Below, one piece after another: positions 24,304-37,400 of a stretch of 64,000 bases of DNA; the stretch's first letter is position 1, and every line of letters begins with the position of its first letter. Under the pieces are notes generated by a model that was given only the letters and a program-made list of their open reading frames with translations, searched no databases and was not told the origin of the DNA. The stretch comes from Cyanoderma ruficeps (taxonomy: Eukaryota > Chordata > Aves > Passeriformes > Timaliidae). The stretch is from NCBI GenBank assembly GCA_008694505.1, contig VZDJ01000594.1:5734086-5798085 (forward strand), read 5' to 3'. The translations under genes and the position numbers were made by a program.

Positions 24304-25060
24304 GCACAGGGACTGAATTCATGCTCAGCCTCGACTGAATGAAGTCTTTTGAAGATCTAAAACCTTTCTCATAGCATTTTCATGAATATGAAAATGTGGA
24401 AAATATTTCAAATAATGGATAACAGTGAAGCTGTTAGGAACAATAGTGCTACTGCACTGTATGAGCTGTGATGTTGTCAAGATGAGTAACATCTGTTTTA
24501 GTATATTGACTTGACTGACAAGTAACCATGGTTTCTGCCTCCTTCCTGCTCTCCATTTACGCACTTTCATTTACTGGATAAATATACTGGACTACAGAAA
24601 AGGCATTGTTTCTGCTCTTTGAGGAGAGAGAATCAAAGCCAAGCATTCCCAGAGACTGAAGGGCTTTGTGAGTCATGAAAGGGCTGCAAAAAATATTTTA
24701 TAATTGTTCGAAGGAGTTCTAACAGCTGAGTGAAGTGACATTACCAATGGCAAGACTGACAAACATGCAATTATCTGTAATTAAAATGGTGCCAGAAAGC
24801 TAAAGCTCAAGCTTGAGGTTTAGGACAAATGTCAAGGGCTATGTGTATGCCCCAGGGGCAGCTATGATTCAACATTCCTTTCTATTCTCTCGTTGGATTC
24901 TGTTGGTGAAAAAAGAAGTTTTGCTTTTAATTTTTAAACAAAACCACTATAAATACGGTGATCTGAGCAGTGGGCTTCTAAGTCATGTCTTAAGGGTCTC
25001 CTTTATGTTGGCTACAATTAATTTTCTAAAGCTTTGTACTACTACATGCCGTTTTCCTTT
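24304..25060. other. Unique AT-rich non-coding DNA
   Basis: No gene or repeat was recognised. Frames are below 86 codons and have no domain. Confidence 0.6.
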
Positions 25061-25341
25061 AGAATCATAAAATCATGGTAGTTGTTGGCAGACTTGCTGA
25101 GGGTGCTCTCAGTCCCACTGTCCGTGTCACCAGCAAATGTGCTGAGCAGTGACAGTCCCAGTGACACCCTGAGGAACCCTGGCACTTGTCCCCACATGGA
25201 CATGGAGCCACGGACTGCATCTCTGAGTGTGAACACCCAAACAAGTGGTACCTCCATCAAATCCGTGTTTCTCCAGTTTAGAATGTTGTGAGGGGTGGTG
25301 TCCAGTGCTTTGCACAAGTTCAGGCAGATGCTGTCAGTCAT
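25061..25341 (-). mobile_element. CR1 LINE reverse-transcriptase fragment, frameshifted
   Basis: On the minus strand the translation shows CR1 ORF2 reverse-transcriptase landmarks in order: LNLCKALDTTPHNIL (25323-25279), then in another frame SKLEKHGFDGGTT (25282-25244) and VPQG (25177-25166), then back in the first frame LSTFAGDTDSGTESTLSKS (to about 25090). The place where CR1 has FADD reads SANN, so both catalytic aspartates are replaced, and at least two frameshifts break the frame. The piece is therefore dead. The left end (25061-25080, agaatcataaaatcatgg) looks like the antisense of the CR1 3' tail joined directly to the RT region, with the rest of ORF2 missing. Confidence 0.85.
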
Positions 25342-27180
25342 CTAAACATCTATTTGGCTTTTATAGGCTTTTATCAGGCACTGATAGTTATTTTTACATA
25401 AATAAATTTCATGGCATCATACAACTTGGCTGGTTATTTATCTACTGGTTGTCTCTTTTTTTTTTAAACTTTGCTGGACAGAATAATGCTTGATTTGATC
25501 TGATTCCTTTGTCACAACAATAATTATTATGGAAAACTGCAAAAGCTGTCTCAATAGCAAAGCCATTTTCTTTACAATCAGTAATCAAAATTAATCTGAT
25601 TAACGTTCCTTTTAAGTTCAGGTCTTCACAATAGAAATAATGGGTTTTATTTAATATCGTTTTTTAGATATTAGCCTTTGAGATGTTATCTGAAATAATC
25701 TAAACATTCAAAGCTTTAATGTTGATTCTTTCAACAAGATAAAGCAAAAATCTGGCATCTAAAAAGAGTAATTTCTTTGGGGTATACTGAGTTTTGTCTT
25801 TCTCAAACCTCTTGAAATTTTTAATTAGCACAAAATAAAGAACAGTGAAAAATGTCTGCAGTCTTCCTCGGAGACAAAGATTTGGGACAAATAATTTTGC
25901 ACGTGAAGTGAATATGCAAGTGTAAAGAGATTTAAATATCTGATTTTAATAGGTTTCATCCCACTGGGAGAGACACTTTTGATTATCTATGACCTATACC
26001 AATTATTGTGATTCTCCCTGTAGGCAAGTCATAATTTTAACAACTAATCAAACTAAGCCTGAAGGTTCTGCAAATGCCAAATATGTACTTGCACTCTTGC
26101 CAGTTACAGAGCTCATACTTGCTACTTGACCTTGTTTCAGTTTCTTAAACTACTTATTTTTAATCCACTGAAAATGTTCATCTTTTAAAGTAGAAATCCT
26201 TGGAAATCAAAATAAAACTTGATAAAAAATGGTTGCTTCTTTGGTTTTGGTTTCACACCAAGCATAGTCATAAAATAGCCAGCTCTCATTTTAAATGAAC
26301 ATTGGCTTGACAGATGCTGAGGCTGGAAGTGTGTCAGTAGTGCAATGGCACAAGCTAAGCCAAATTCTAAAGCAATAACCCCATTAAAATTGGTATCCAG
26401 TTCACAGCACCGACCTCATCTTGCTTTTTAGGTCAGTGGCACATCTTGTCTATTCAGTCTGCAAAATAGACTTTAGGAAGCTTCTTAGAGCCAGAACTGA
26501 AAATAGTGCTCTGCTGAGGTGATTTTACTCTTCTAAAAATACATTGGTTGAGCTGAAACAGGAAATTCTGCATTTCTTCATCAGAGTGCTCCATTCAAGG
26601 AACACAGGGAAGCTTTAGGCAAGTCTGCATCCCTGTTCAGTCTCTCCAGCCCCGTGTGGTGTGAATTGGAGGAGATTTTAATGTCACCCTGTAAGAGACT
26701 CTGTTGAGCTTATGATGATGTAGAACAGAGTAAATTCGTAACAGCAAAGGTGTAGTTGACAATCTTAGCTGTGCATACAGTATTGCATATGAACATTAGA
26801 GTCAAACCCATCATTTGAGGCAAAATTTTTAGGAAGTTGTTGGTACAGTTGTATACGGAGTGAATGCTTCTCAACATTCTTCACAGAAGCTAATAGTTAT
26901 ATACAGTGAAAACTTGCATTTAAATGAAAGGAAATATTGTACATGTGCAGGAATGCCTCTCTGCGACTTGCAGGCCAGAGGATGGCTGTTATATGTAAAA
27001 TTAGTCCAGAATGTGAATTACTGTGGCCTAGTGATGCTTCTGTGCATGTGTACTTTAAATAAAGAAAGTATACAGCTTATTAGCTGAGACTCAGACTCTG
27101 GATTTCCTGTCTCACTCTTAATGGAAATAAACATTTCCTGATTAGAAAGCTTTGGCTATACCAGCAGATGCTTTTGGGCT
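25342..27180. other. Unique AT-rich non-coding DNA
   Basis: A T run lies near 25457. The 25345-25380 area has a small direct repeat (ggcttttataggcttttat). No gene, RNA gene or further transposon was recognised. Confidence 0.6.
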
Positions 27181-27184
27181 GCTG

Positions 27185-27665
27185 CTGTTCAATTCAATTT
27201 GCAGCATGTCAGCCAAGGCAGTGCCTACAAAAATCCAGTGTATTGAATTACAGTGTATTACTGCACCTCTCCATTGATAATTTATAAATCTAAATGCACA
27301 CCGAGGCTTTCCTAACAGGATTGTTGGGTTATAAAATCATTTGGCAAAGCTTGAAGTCTTCAATGCTTCCTGAATCATCTCAGAATTTGGCTTATTGATT
27401 GGTGTATTTAGTCAACCATCCAAAAAATTTGAAAGCTGAAAGATGGTACACAAGTGGTACCAGTAAAGACTCTAATTGTCATCGTGTTTGTTTACATTGC
27501 TGTTTATTAGCTTTTATCTTGCCTAATTTTACATTATTATATGTATTTCAATTACAATCTTGATTTTGTTAAGTGCATACATTTTGTGTAGCATTTCATA
27601 TTAACTTCATTCTGCTTAAACTTGGAGCATTCCAATATGCCATTAAATTGCATTAAGCACATCAT
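27185..27665. promoter_or_regulatory. Candidate conserved non-coding block
   Basis: Two sub-blocks, about 27185-27330 and 27480-27665, are free of repeats. They contain forkhead-like tgtttgtttacattgctg (near 27486), tgataatttataaatc, and ttaaattgcattaagc homeobox-like stretches, with a CpG kept in cacaccgaggc. The appearance is that of a vertebrate developmental enhancer cluster. There is no direct evidence of conservation or function. Confidence 0.27.
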
Positions 27666-30600
27666 AAACACATATTCAAAACTAGTAAAACTTTCATGTG
27701 AGATAAAATAAAACAACAGACGCTAAATATTTGGTAAAATGGAACAACAGAAAGGTGTTATGCAGCTGTGGGGAAGAATATATGTAAAAAGGGATATAAT
27801 AGTTTTTACTAGGCCACCCAAGGTCATTGGAAAAGACTTGATGCCCATGGAGAATTGACATTTTGAAACCTTTGCACAATTTCCTTATTGCTCAATTAGT
27901 CATTATGCTGATGCTTTTTGCATTTCTTTCTTAGACTCAGAAGCTAAGTGGCATGGGCTGATCGCTCCCACTTTGTTTAGGGCCATCCCCCTTTGGAGCA
28001 GATCTGTATTGCAAGGAGAGGACTGGACTTGTAAAACTGAATTAGAGAGTAAGCTAAGAATGAAGCAGTATGGATGATCAGAGATCCTGTGTTTTAATTT
28101 TGTTGACAGAAACCTTTTTTTCCTTTATCAATGTAGATGTGGCTTAAGGCATCACCTGAGTCTTGAGAACACAGTAAATGTATTTCATCCAGTAATCGCA
28201 GTCATGATTTTATACTCTTGATTTGGAGCCTACAGAGCTCTGGAGTTGAAGTCTCCTTAATATTTATGTTGAGGGCTTGCTTTGGAGCTTAATTTTGTGT
28301 GATAGTGAATCTTTTCTTTGGTTGAATGCATGTAAATATAACACAAGGGGCAGTAGGAGTATCCCAGCCTGCTGCTGACACAAACACAGCTCTCCAGCCC
28401 TTTTTGCAGCTCTTCTGTCAATAATGTGTCCTTTCAAGGACACCTGATCAGCTGCCTCGAGTTGTTCAATACCCTGAATCAGAGACCTGCCAGAAATCTA
28501 TAAAATGTGCGGTGCAGAGCTTATGAAATCCTGTTATTTTCTCCAAAAGCTGTCTCAAGGTGAAGTGTAGGTCAATACTGGGATGACCACGTTTAAAAGT
28601 GCCCTGAGTATCCCAACTGTTGCCACTGAGTTCATAATTGATTTGAGATGGTATTTCAGGCAAAAAGATCACTTTCTTCTCAGGAAGCAAGAGCAAAGTA
28701 TCACCACTAAGGTTGCCATCATTCACCAAGTGGGTGATGAGAGGTGACAAATTGGTTTCCTACTCAAAAATAAACTTGTGTACCAGCAGAGAGAATCCTA
28801 CACTATACAAAGTATCTCTCAAAGAAATAATAGCCTCATGTAAGAACAATTTGAGTCCCTGTAATCACCCAAACGCCTCAGTACAGTTTACAGCTGTGTT
28901 CTGTGTAATCTGGTGTTGGAATAGTCCCTCTACTGACTGCTACAGCTGACTGAATAAGTGCATCCCAGACCTGCTCTAAGTTGTTTTGTCCATTATTGCC
29001 CCTGGGTGAAAACAGAACTGTCCTCTAAATGGAATCTGTTAGAAAAGAAAAAAGTGAGGGAACAGAGATCTTTCATACATATTAACAGTGAACAGTGAAA
29101 TTCTCTCATCGTAAGGAATTTTTGACTAAAATGTGGTAATTCCTGATTTCCAAGGCCTGTATGTTGATTATTCTTTGTAAGTGAGGATTTGGGTTTTTTT
29201 CCCCAGTGAAGTAACAGTTGTTTCAACACTTTCATAGCGAGTTGCAACATTAACTTGATTGGGGAGAGGATGCGTGTGTATGAATGATGTATTTTCCAGA
29301 ACAAAATCATTTGCAATTATCATTGTAGCACCTGCATCCTTGGATTTTTGTTCTAAAATTTACTCTGCAAAGCTGGACTTGATGCATAAATTAAGGAAAG
29401 AAGCCTTTTTCCATGTTTACTGGGGATGTTCTTGGTTTGCTGCTTTATGTAAGAGGCAAAGGCATGCTGTTTTAGCAGGTTGTTTTCTTGAATGCTATTT
29501 GAAATTATTTTCTCTCAGTTAAGCTGTCTCATTAAGCCTTTTTGTAGTGAAAACATAATTGTGAATAAGACTTTATTTAACTTAGGAAGATTTGTATTGC
29601 CACATAGTTGCCGCTATAGTGCCTGAAATATCTGTTAGGTTTTGGTTTTCTTTTCCTTCCAAGCTCTTAAATATGTATATCACTTAAACATGTTTACAAA
29701 TTTTAAAATGACTGTGAGTGCTGCTCAGGCATTTTCAGCCTTGTCACTATGAATCTTGACAAAATACTGATTTTTTTTTTTTTGCTACTTGGTGGGAAAG
29801 AGTGTCCCAAAGACTTCACTTTAATTTCTTTGGGGCTCAATATCTCACGTGGGATGCTCTTATGTGTGTGTGAATGCTGCACAAAAGGACATCATGCAAA
29901 ATAATCTAGTTTTGTAACTGAGACTTGTGTAACCAACCATATTCACTTTTGGATGTGATGTTTGCATAGGTGAGTCTGGCCTCAAGATCATATATTTATT
30001 TAGCTTTGAATGATTTGGAAATGAAATAAACAGAAGTCTTTTGTTGCCCCCAACTCAGTAATCAACCATATTAAGCAAGAAAGTGTGAATTATACAGCAG
30101 TCATTGTTTCCACATGAGAAATTAAAAAAAGTAGATTTGCTCAGTATATAAGCCCAAGAAGCAACATTGACTCTGGCCCCAAATCAGGCCCTTCCAACCT
30201 TTCAGCAGCAGTGTGAATTTAGGAATGCTGTAACTCTCAGAACATTATAATTTTATTGGGACAGCCCATGTAGTAGATGTCACCAGAGGCTGAGTGAGGA
30301 CTTCTGAACTGTCTGTCTGAGGTCTGTGTCTCATATACATAAAGACCATAACTTGGGTACCTTAATCAAAAGCCTGATGTTTAGTGGGCTTCTGTTTCTG
30401 GCTTAAATAATTATCCATTTTTTTTTTTAATGTGTCACTTTAAATCAATACATGAGATGAACAGAAATACCGAACTTATAAATATTCTGGAGCTGTTTAT
30501 TTCAGGCTAAAAAAGAAGTTTCAAGCATTTTTCTGCTTTCTTGTCTTATTATACAGTCCTGACATTGATGAGTTGCATTTGTTCATGGTGACAAGCTGAC

Positions 30601-31800
30601 TTGATGAAGGCTAGCAGTCTACTTCTCGAAGCAGAATGAATAGGAAGCGTGCCTGAAATTTTTGGAAATGATAGGTACCTGCCACTGTTTAAAATGACAT
30701 TGAGCACATACACATTTTGGTCTTGAAGTTAGTAACGTGCAAAGTACCTCCAAATACTTGTGTCACCTGTTACAGTGGAGGTAACTAGATTTTGCTCCAG
30801 TCAGATGGCACAAATCTGAAGTAATTGTCCTCAGTTTGGTGGAGTTGCACCTCAGTAACTGCATTGCAGTTTTGCTGTAAAGTTGTTATTGGCCTCTGCT
30901 TCAATGATCATTCTTTTGTGAGTTATGCTTTTCATATAAGGTCATCTAGAAAAGTGGACTCCTTAAATAGGATTTTACTAGTGCTTGAATATATGTAAGA
31001 TGTTTGTGGTGATGGAAAGTGGTATGGAATTATATGTTAAATTAAAAAAAATCTTCTAGTTGGGCTATTTAGGTCTAAGTAATTACATTTTTTCTTCTCC
31101 CTGACTTACCATGTAATTCAGCTCTTACTGGGAAACATTTTTTCCCTAAATTTCATTCAGTAAAGGTGTGCTATTATTTTAAATGCAAGTTCTAGCTTTG
31201 ATTTCTCAGTAGTCCTGCTCTGTGAGGCAGGGTCCAGCTACCCAGTAACCGACCTGGACAATCAGATGATAAATCATTAATTTGTCACATTTTCTCCCAA
31301 GACACATAATGAGAAAGACGCTGAGCTACTTGGTATTCCAGTATGTGCAGGGCAATTTAGGCTGAACGGGACAAAATCCATTTGTGCATTTGGGAGCTTA
31401 TTGGGGTGGAGAGTCCCACTGGAGATGCTGCATGAGGAACATCTTTAGTGTGTTGGCAGTGAGAACTGTGCAGTGTCCTTCAGTTTGTGGGTGGGTTCAT
31501 GTCTGTGCTTGGTGACTGCAAACCTCAGCCCTTTGTTGTGTATTTCACAGTGCTTAGTTTATTTTCCAACGCCTGCTATTCCTGCTGTTCATGGATTAGA
31601 GCCACCTTTGGTGGCTAAACACACATGGCTGCAGTCATCTCCCACACCCGAGAAAGGGCTGCCATGAATATTTAGGAGTAAGGTGTGTGTTTAGCTGATG
31701 AAAGCTGTGAAATGAAAGCTGTGAACAGAAGAATGCAAAGACTTTCAGAGATTGCTGTGCTTTGAAGCAAAACAAGGATTTTGGATGAGGCAGAAGACAG
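27666..31800. other. Unique AT-rich non-coding DNA
   Basis: In 4.1 kb there is no frame over 107 codons and no recognised domain, transposon or RNA gene. T runs occur at about 29771 and 30421. Confidence 0.65.
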
Positions 31801-34445
31801 ACCTGCCCTATTGGCATGCTTTATAATAAGTTAAAAGTGCACCTTTGTTTTCGCTAAGGCTTTGCCCTTCTGCATTTACTCTGAAATGCAGAAAGTGAGG
31901 ACGGTCCCTCAGCAGTGCCACAAATAGTCCAGAATGTCCCCACGTACTCCAGGCTTTCAGTGGTACCTATGTGCCTTTTCATAGTGTCAATTCTTTGAAA
32001 AATGGGCATTTTCAGTCTGGAGGTTTCAAATATCTTTTACTAAAGAAGACTGTATAAAGTATGCATTTTCAGGGATATTAAAAAAAAAAAATTCTGTTAG
32101 TTCTCTCTAGGATTGTAAAGGGACTCTGTGCAAATTCCCCCCAGTAAAATTTACCTTTCAGCTTCTCTGTTGTACTTAGGGGCAATACACTCCAGATCTT
32201 AATCAGCATTTCATTGCACTTCTACATTTTACTGCTGCAGAAAGAATACAGTTTTTTTCTCTCCTCAGTTCCACATCATATCTGCTTTCAGCAGCAATCT
32301 GTAGTTAAAATATGAAATTGAAATACATGATTGCTGAGTGAAGTTTTTGTAACATTTCAGATGTACCAGATTGTCCAGGTAAGAGAGGCATAATGTACAT
32401 TTTTGTCCAAATTCTAGCTAAGCATGTTGTAACTGTGGTTAGGACCCCCCAGCTCCTTTTGCTTAGAAAAAATCAGAAGAATTAGAAAGGCAATAAGGAT
32501 TAGTTACCTGTTAAACTTCCATTAAAAAATCATCTGCATATGCAATGAGTGTTGCAGTTGGTTGCTGGAAATTTGGAGTACGTTTGTTGTGTCAGTTAAG
32601 GTGATGTTGAGTTATGAATTCATGAGTATGAACACTTATGAAAGGCTGTCTGATTTCTGCTGCATTCAGGTATTGTCCCTCAGTCACTTCTGGCATGGAG
32701 ATGGACACTTCTCTCCGGGGTTTCTGTGGCACAGAAAGGTGTCTGACTGCAGCTCATTGTTTTGCTCATCAGGTCTGTCACTGCCTTCAAATCCACTTGC
32801 AAAAATTCTCTCAGGAGGGCCCATCCCCGTAATAGCAATGGACTGGATAAAAATGACTATTTTTGCCTTTGTTCTCTATCACAAGGCAAGATTTAAGGTC
32901 TACAGGCTGATTCAGGAAGTGAAATAGCATTAGATTGAGTATGATGTCACCTATACCTCAGTGTGCATATGACATAAATGAAAAATTATAAAATTCCTTC
33001 AGCTCAATCTCACAAAGTTAACAAAATCTCACATGCTTTGGCAAAATGTTACAGCAGCACTAATACTGAATATCTTTTCATTGTCATCTTTATCACGTTA
33101 TATTTGGGAGATAAGCGTCATGAAGGAGTTAACCCTCTCCCTTTCATTGGTCTCATGAAATACTTAAAGCTCCTCAAATAAATTATTCAGCAGATTGTGG
33201 TATTTTTGGATTTAAATATAGATTATTTATTTCCTACTTCAGTAGGCTGTGGGTATCAAGGCTGGTAGATCCCCAAGGAGGCTTGCTCGGAGTTGCAGCA
33301 CTGAGCTCTCAGGTATCTTTGATCTGAGTTGCCAACATTTTCAGTAAAAGAATCAAGAAGACAACCTAAAAATGAGACTTGTGAAGATCTGGACGCCTGA
33401 TAGGGAACAGCAAACAGCTAATTATTAACTAATCAACGCAACCAAATACATCTTCTGTGATATGGAGATTTACCTTCACTGGAGATAATTACTTTCTACA
33501 GGTCCACTTTTCAATTCCTTTGCATGTACAAGAACCTGGAGGAAGGTTGCTCTAAGCAGAGCCAGGTGAAATTTCTGAAGGCATGACCAAATTTGGAATA
33601 AAATTATTCCAGTCTGAGCCACCTCAGACAGAACAGAGGTGGGGTCTGTGGTTCTCAGTACCACAGGACACTTAATTTATAATTCTTATGTGCTATTCAC
33701 ATTGTGGGAAACTAGTGAACTTTTCTTCCTTGNTGGGTAATTTTATCATGGTGAATAAAATTCAGTCATTTAAAACCTGATTTCATTATATTAGGCCTTA
33801 GTAATAAACAGGAAGCCAGGAACAGTAAATATTTAATTGGCTTATCTATATCAAATGAACATGGAGATATTGCTGTATAGGATAATATTTCAGTGCTCTT
33901 ATTGAATTTTATTTTTAGGAGGAAGAGTTTATGTTGAATTTCTGAGAAGTTTCCTTACTGGATTTTTAATAACTACTTTAGTAGGTAAAATGTTCCCTTC
34001 AGTGAAATACACAATAAATCAAGAGAGGTTAGTTCAAGTGCTTGAGTGTGCTACAAGCACAGTAATCAAAGAAATAAGGAGGTAATATTTCTGGTACTAA
34101 CAGTAATATTTCTTTTGAGCCAGGACTACAATGCATTGTGGTATTACTGCTTTTCAGTATTTTAATTACACTGCTGCCTCACTAGTGGGATTTCTTCCAA
34201 GAATGGATTTTCAGAGTTGAATATGATGGGGGGAAAAAAGCATCTCTTGCAATGTCATTTTTGGTTTCGGATTCAGTCTTTTTGTTAAAGTGTCTTCTTA
34301 CCACCCTGCACTTGATGGACTGTGTAACATTTGATTCTGGTCATAGTATTGGACAGACACAACTCCTATTTCCTAGGACTTAAAGTGTTTGTTTTGCATT
34401 GAGATTTTTTCTTCAATCTGAAATATTTCATACATACATATGCAC
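31801..34445. other. Unique non-coding DNA with one ambiguous base
   Basis: A 121-codon plus-strand frame (32562-32927) has no recognisable domain and mixed composition, so I treat it as chance. An A run lies near 32081. Base 33733 is N, a single unresolved position in otherwise normal sequence. No transposon was recognised. Confidence 0.6.
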
Positions 34446-34447
34446 AG

Positions 34448-34495
34448 TAATGATAAGTGTTATTATTATTATCAGGCACTGAGATAAGTCACTCC
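34448..34495 (-). repeat. Possible MIR-like SINE 3'-end remnant
   Basis: The run aagtgttattattattatc followed by aggcactgagataagtcact resembles the antisense end of MIR, in which TAATAATAATAG with CTAACA precedes GTGCCAGGCACTG and TTCTAAGC. The intervening GCGCTTACTATG part is missing. It could equally be a small (ATT)n tract beside a chance match. Confidence 0.22.
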
Positions 34496-37400
34496 TACCA
34501 GTGTCTGTGTTAAACCTACTTGGGTTATGTTTTATTTTTTAAAAACTGGAATGGAAAATCTCCAGTGTTTAACATTGATAAAGATAGCTGGTCAAAGCTT
34601 AGTATATATAGCTGCTGGGAAAAATATGGTGGTAATGGAGAGGGATACAATTCCAGTGGCTGATTAGTCCAATAACAGTTTTCAGAGGAAATGTCAGCCT
34701 TGAAATTTCAACAAAGACAAAGCAATATTTGAAGGTATTGATGAAAGAATGCAGTGGCCAGTTCAGATGGTTGGAATCACTTACCATCCTTTTAATAAGC
34801 TCAGATGCTAAGACAAATTATTGGGGCTTATTCTGAAAGAAATTCAAGAATTTAACCTGATTCTAGTCTGTAAGTCTTTGAAAAAAAAATGGTTTCTGTA
34901 ATCAAACCCAATTTTTTCTGATGGAGAAATTATGTCCCCTTTTTTTTGAGGAAAAATCATTATATAACGGAACATTAGTTTGTTAAAGATTTGGGGTAAA
35001 ATCCTGTGAACCTTCTCTGGGAGACATGGTAATTTTTCCAACTTTCTGCTTTAAAAGGTGGACAATGTGGTAACACTCCTGATAATGTCAGCTAAAATAA
35101 AACAGTGCTTGGCAACTAAGGCAAAAAATGAGACTACCTCTCCAATTGAAATATTCTGTTCTTATCCACATTCACCTTGTGAAAGTAAAGATCATCTTTG
35201 AATTTATCTTTTGAATACTTCACATTCACTTTTGAAACAGCATACATGATAAATTACAAATTTTTAGCCTAGAAAATCTTGCTGTCTTGTTCTTCCACTT
35301 CAAAGCTTGAAGGTTATTTTAATAGCTTAAATTACACTAACTTAAATATTCCGAAAGTTCGAATTAATTTTTCCTACATCCCTTGGGGGTCTGAAGACAA
35401 TTCTTAGGTCAGTTTCACTAAAAGAAATGATATTTGATTGCCATTAAATGTCACACCAGCCACAGTGCACTAATATGGGAAATATTCTGCTGCATGGCAC
35501 TCCTGAGGAGATACTCTGGGAAGACTCATTAACCTGCTTCAGTGCTGCACTAGGCCTGATGAAGGAGCTCAACATTGAAACAAAATAGTTTCATGCAAAC
35601 TGTGAGATTTAAGTGCTGGAGTGCAACAGACAGAGTTTCTAGATGCAAAAATTCAGGTATTAACAGCTTAAAGATACTGAATATTGACAGTAATTTTTGT
35701 AACTGTGCTGAATGTTAATAGCTAAACAGAGTTACAACTTAGTTTCTTGGTTTGCTGTTTTTGTTTTTTTTTTTCTAGCATTGGTTGTCTAATTAGAAAG
35801 GACAATATTCTCTAAATCAGAAGGGACTGAATATTCAGTTTGAGATTTAGGAAAATCACAGTTTGTACCTGAACAGTCATCTTGCTGCAGACTCAGTCAC
35901 TTTATTCAAAACTCACTACTCATCTGTTCTCTTTCGATGGTCTTAGAATTTGGTAGCCAAACCAAGCCCATGTTGTTACAAAAATGTCACTAAGAGTATT
36001 TTATTTTCTTTAATTATTGTTTGTATAAAACAATCTAAACATTCAGAAAACAAAAATTGCAAATAAATCCTTCTTACCACAGAACCTATGAGTCACAAAC
36101 AGGAACTTTGTGGGAATTACCATAAAATAAGAGATGGGTAAATATTTTCCATGAACAACTTTAGACTAATGTGTAATGTAATAGAAATATATTTATTTAA
36201 AAATCAATAACTCCTGACGTTGAGAGAAAAATCATTAAAAAGATATGATCATTAAGTTTTTTGATTGCTTCAAAGCATGCAAAAAAAAAATTTCCTAAAC
36301 AAGTTTCTCAGTCTGGATTCCTATTTAAAAACAGACCGTGGAAACTGTATTGATTGTCTGTGCCAAATGTAAAATGCCTAAAATTTGATAATAGAAAAAA
36401 AGTGCTCCAGCTTTATGGGAAGTTCCTAAAAGGTTCTGGAAATGTTTTTTAAATGAGGGAAATCTCTATCAGTGGTACCCCCATTTACATTATTTTGCAG
36501 TGGGTGAGATTAGCACAGAGGACTGTCCCTGGGCTGGAAGCTCTGTGAGTTTTTAGTGCCAGAATCACATGCAGAGCTGTGCAAACAGACAACATTTACT
36601 TTTATTTTATAAGGCTATTTTTACATAGGGTCTTAGCAGGTGTTAGTATAGCTAATGATGCTCTTAGGTTTGATTTCAGTGGATTTTCAAAAAGTTTAAG
36701 CACTTTGTTATACAAAATCCCATTCCTTCCCTCAAATTGCCTTAATTCATTGCCTTCTTGCTATGATAGTTTAATTGAGTGTAGGGTAAAAAGCTAATTT
36801 ACTTCTCTTTTGCCATCCTAATAGTTCTCATTTTCTTTATTGAAATAGTAATTACTGCCTTTAGATACAATAACTGGGAAATTACTTTTTCTAATAACTT
36901 AGGTTATCATATCATCATTGTCATAGTAAAAATCATTGATGCACCAAAAAGAATTTTGTGACTTCAAGTTAGTTTAAAGTAGCTGATATTGCTATAAAAA
37001 GTTAATTTCTACGGTCATCATTTAACCTTTCTTCAACAGACTTCATTGTTCTGTGCAGGAGGTAAAAGACTGGGAAAATACAAGTTTATTTTTCTGTATT
37101 TCACATACTATTTTTAGGCGTTGAGGAATGCATCCAGTTCTTTTAGAATAAATTTGCTGTTTTCACAGAATTTATCCCTCTTCCAAATATCTCTGAATGG
37201 TACAAGTGAAAGAAACAAAGGTTTAATGTCCTAAACCAGATCTCTTCTGCAATTACATAAGCTATGCTATAAAAGAAGGTTTAAGTGTTAAAAAAAGAGC
37301 AATGCGGTGTTGATAAGGACTAAAGGTGATTATATGAGGTTTATGTTAACTACTTTAAAAAATGAGAAAACTGACACTTAAAATGTGTATCAAAAGAATT

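Noticed and set aside
32562..32927. 121-codon plus-strand open frame
   Set aside because: No recognisable family, and it overlaps another frame on the same strand. No promoter or splice evidence.
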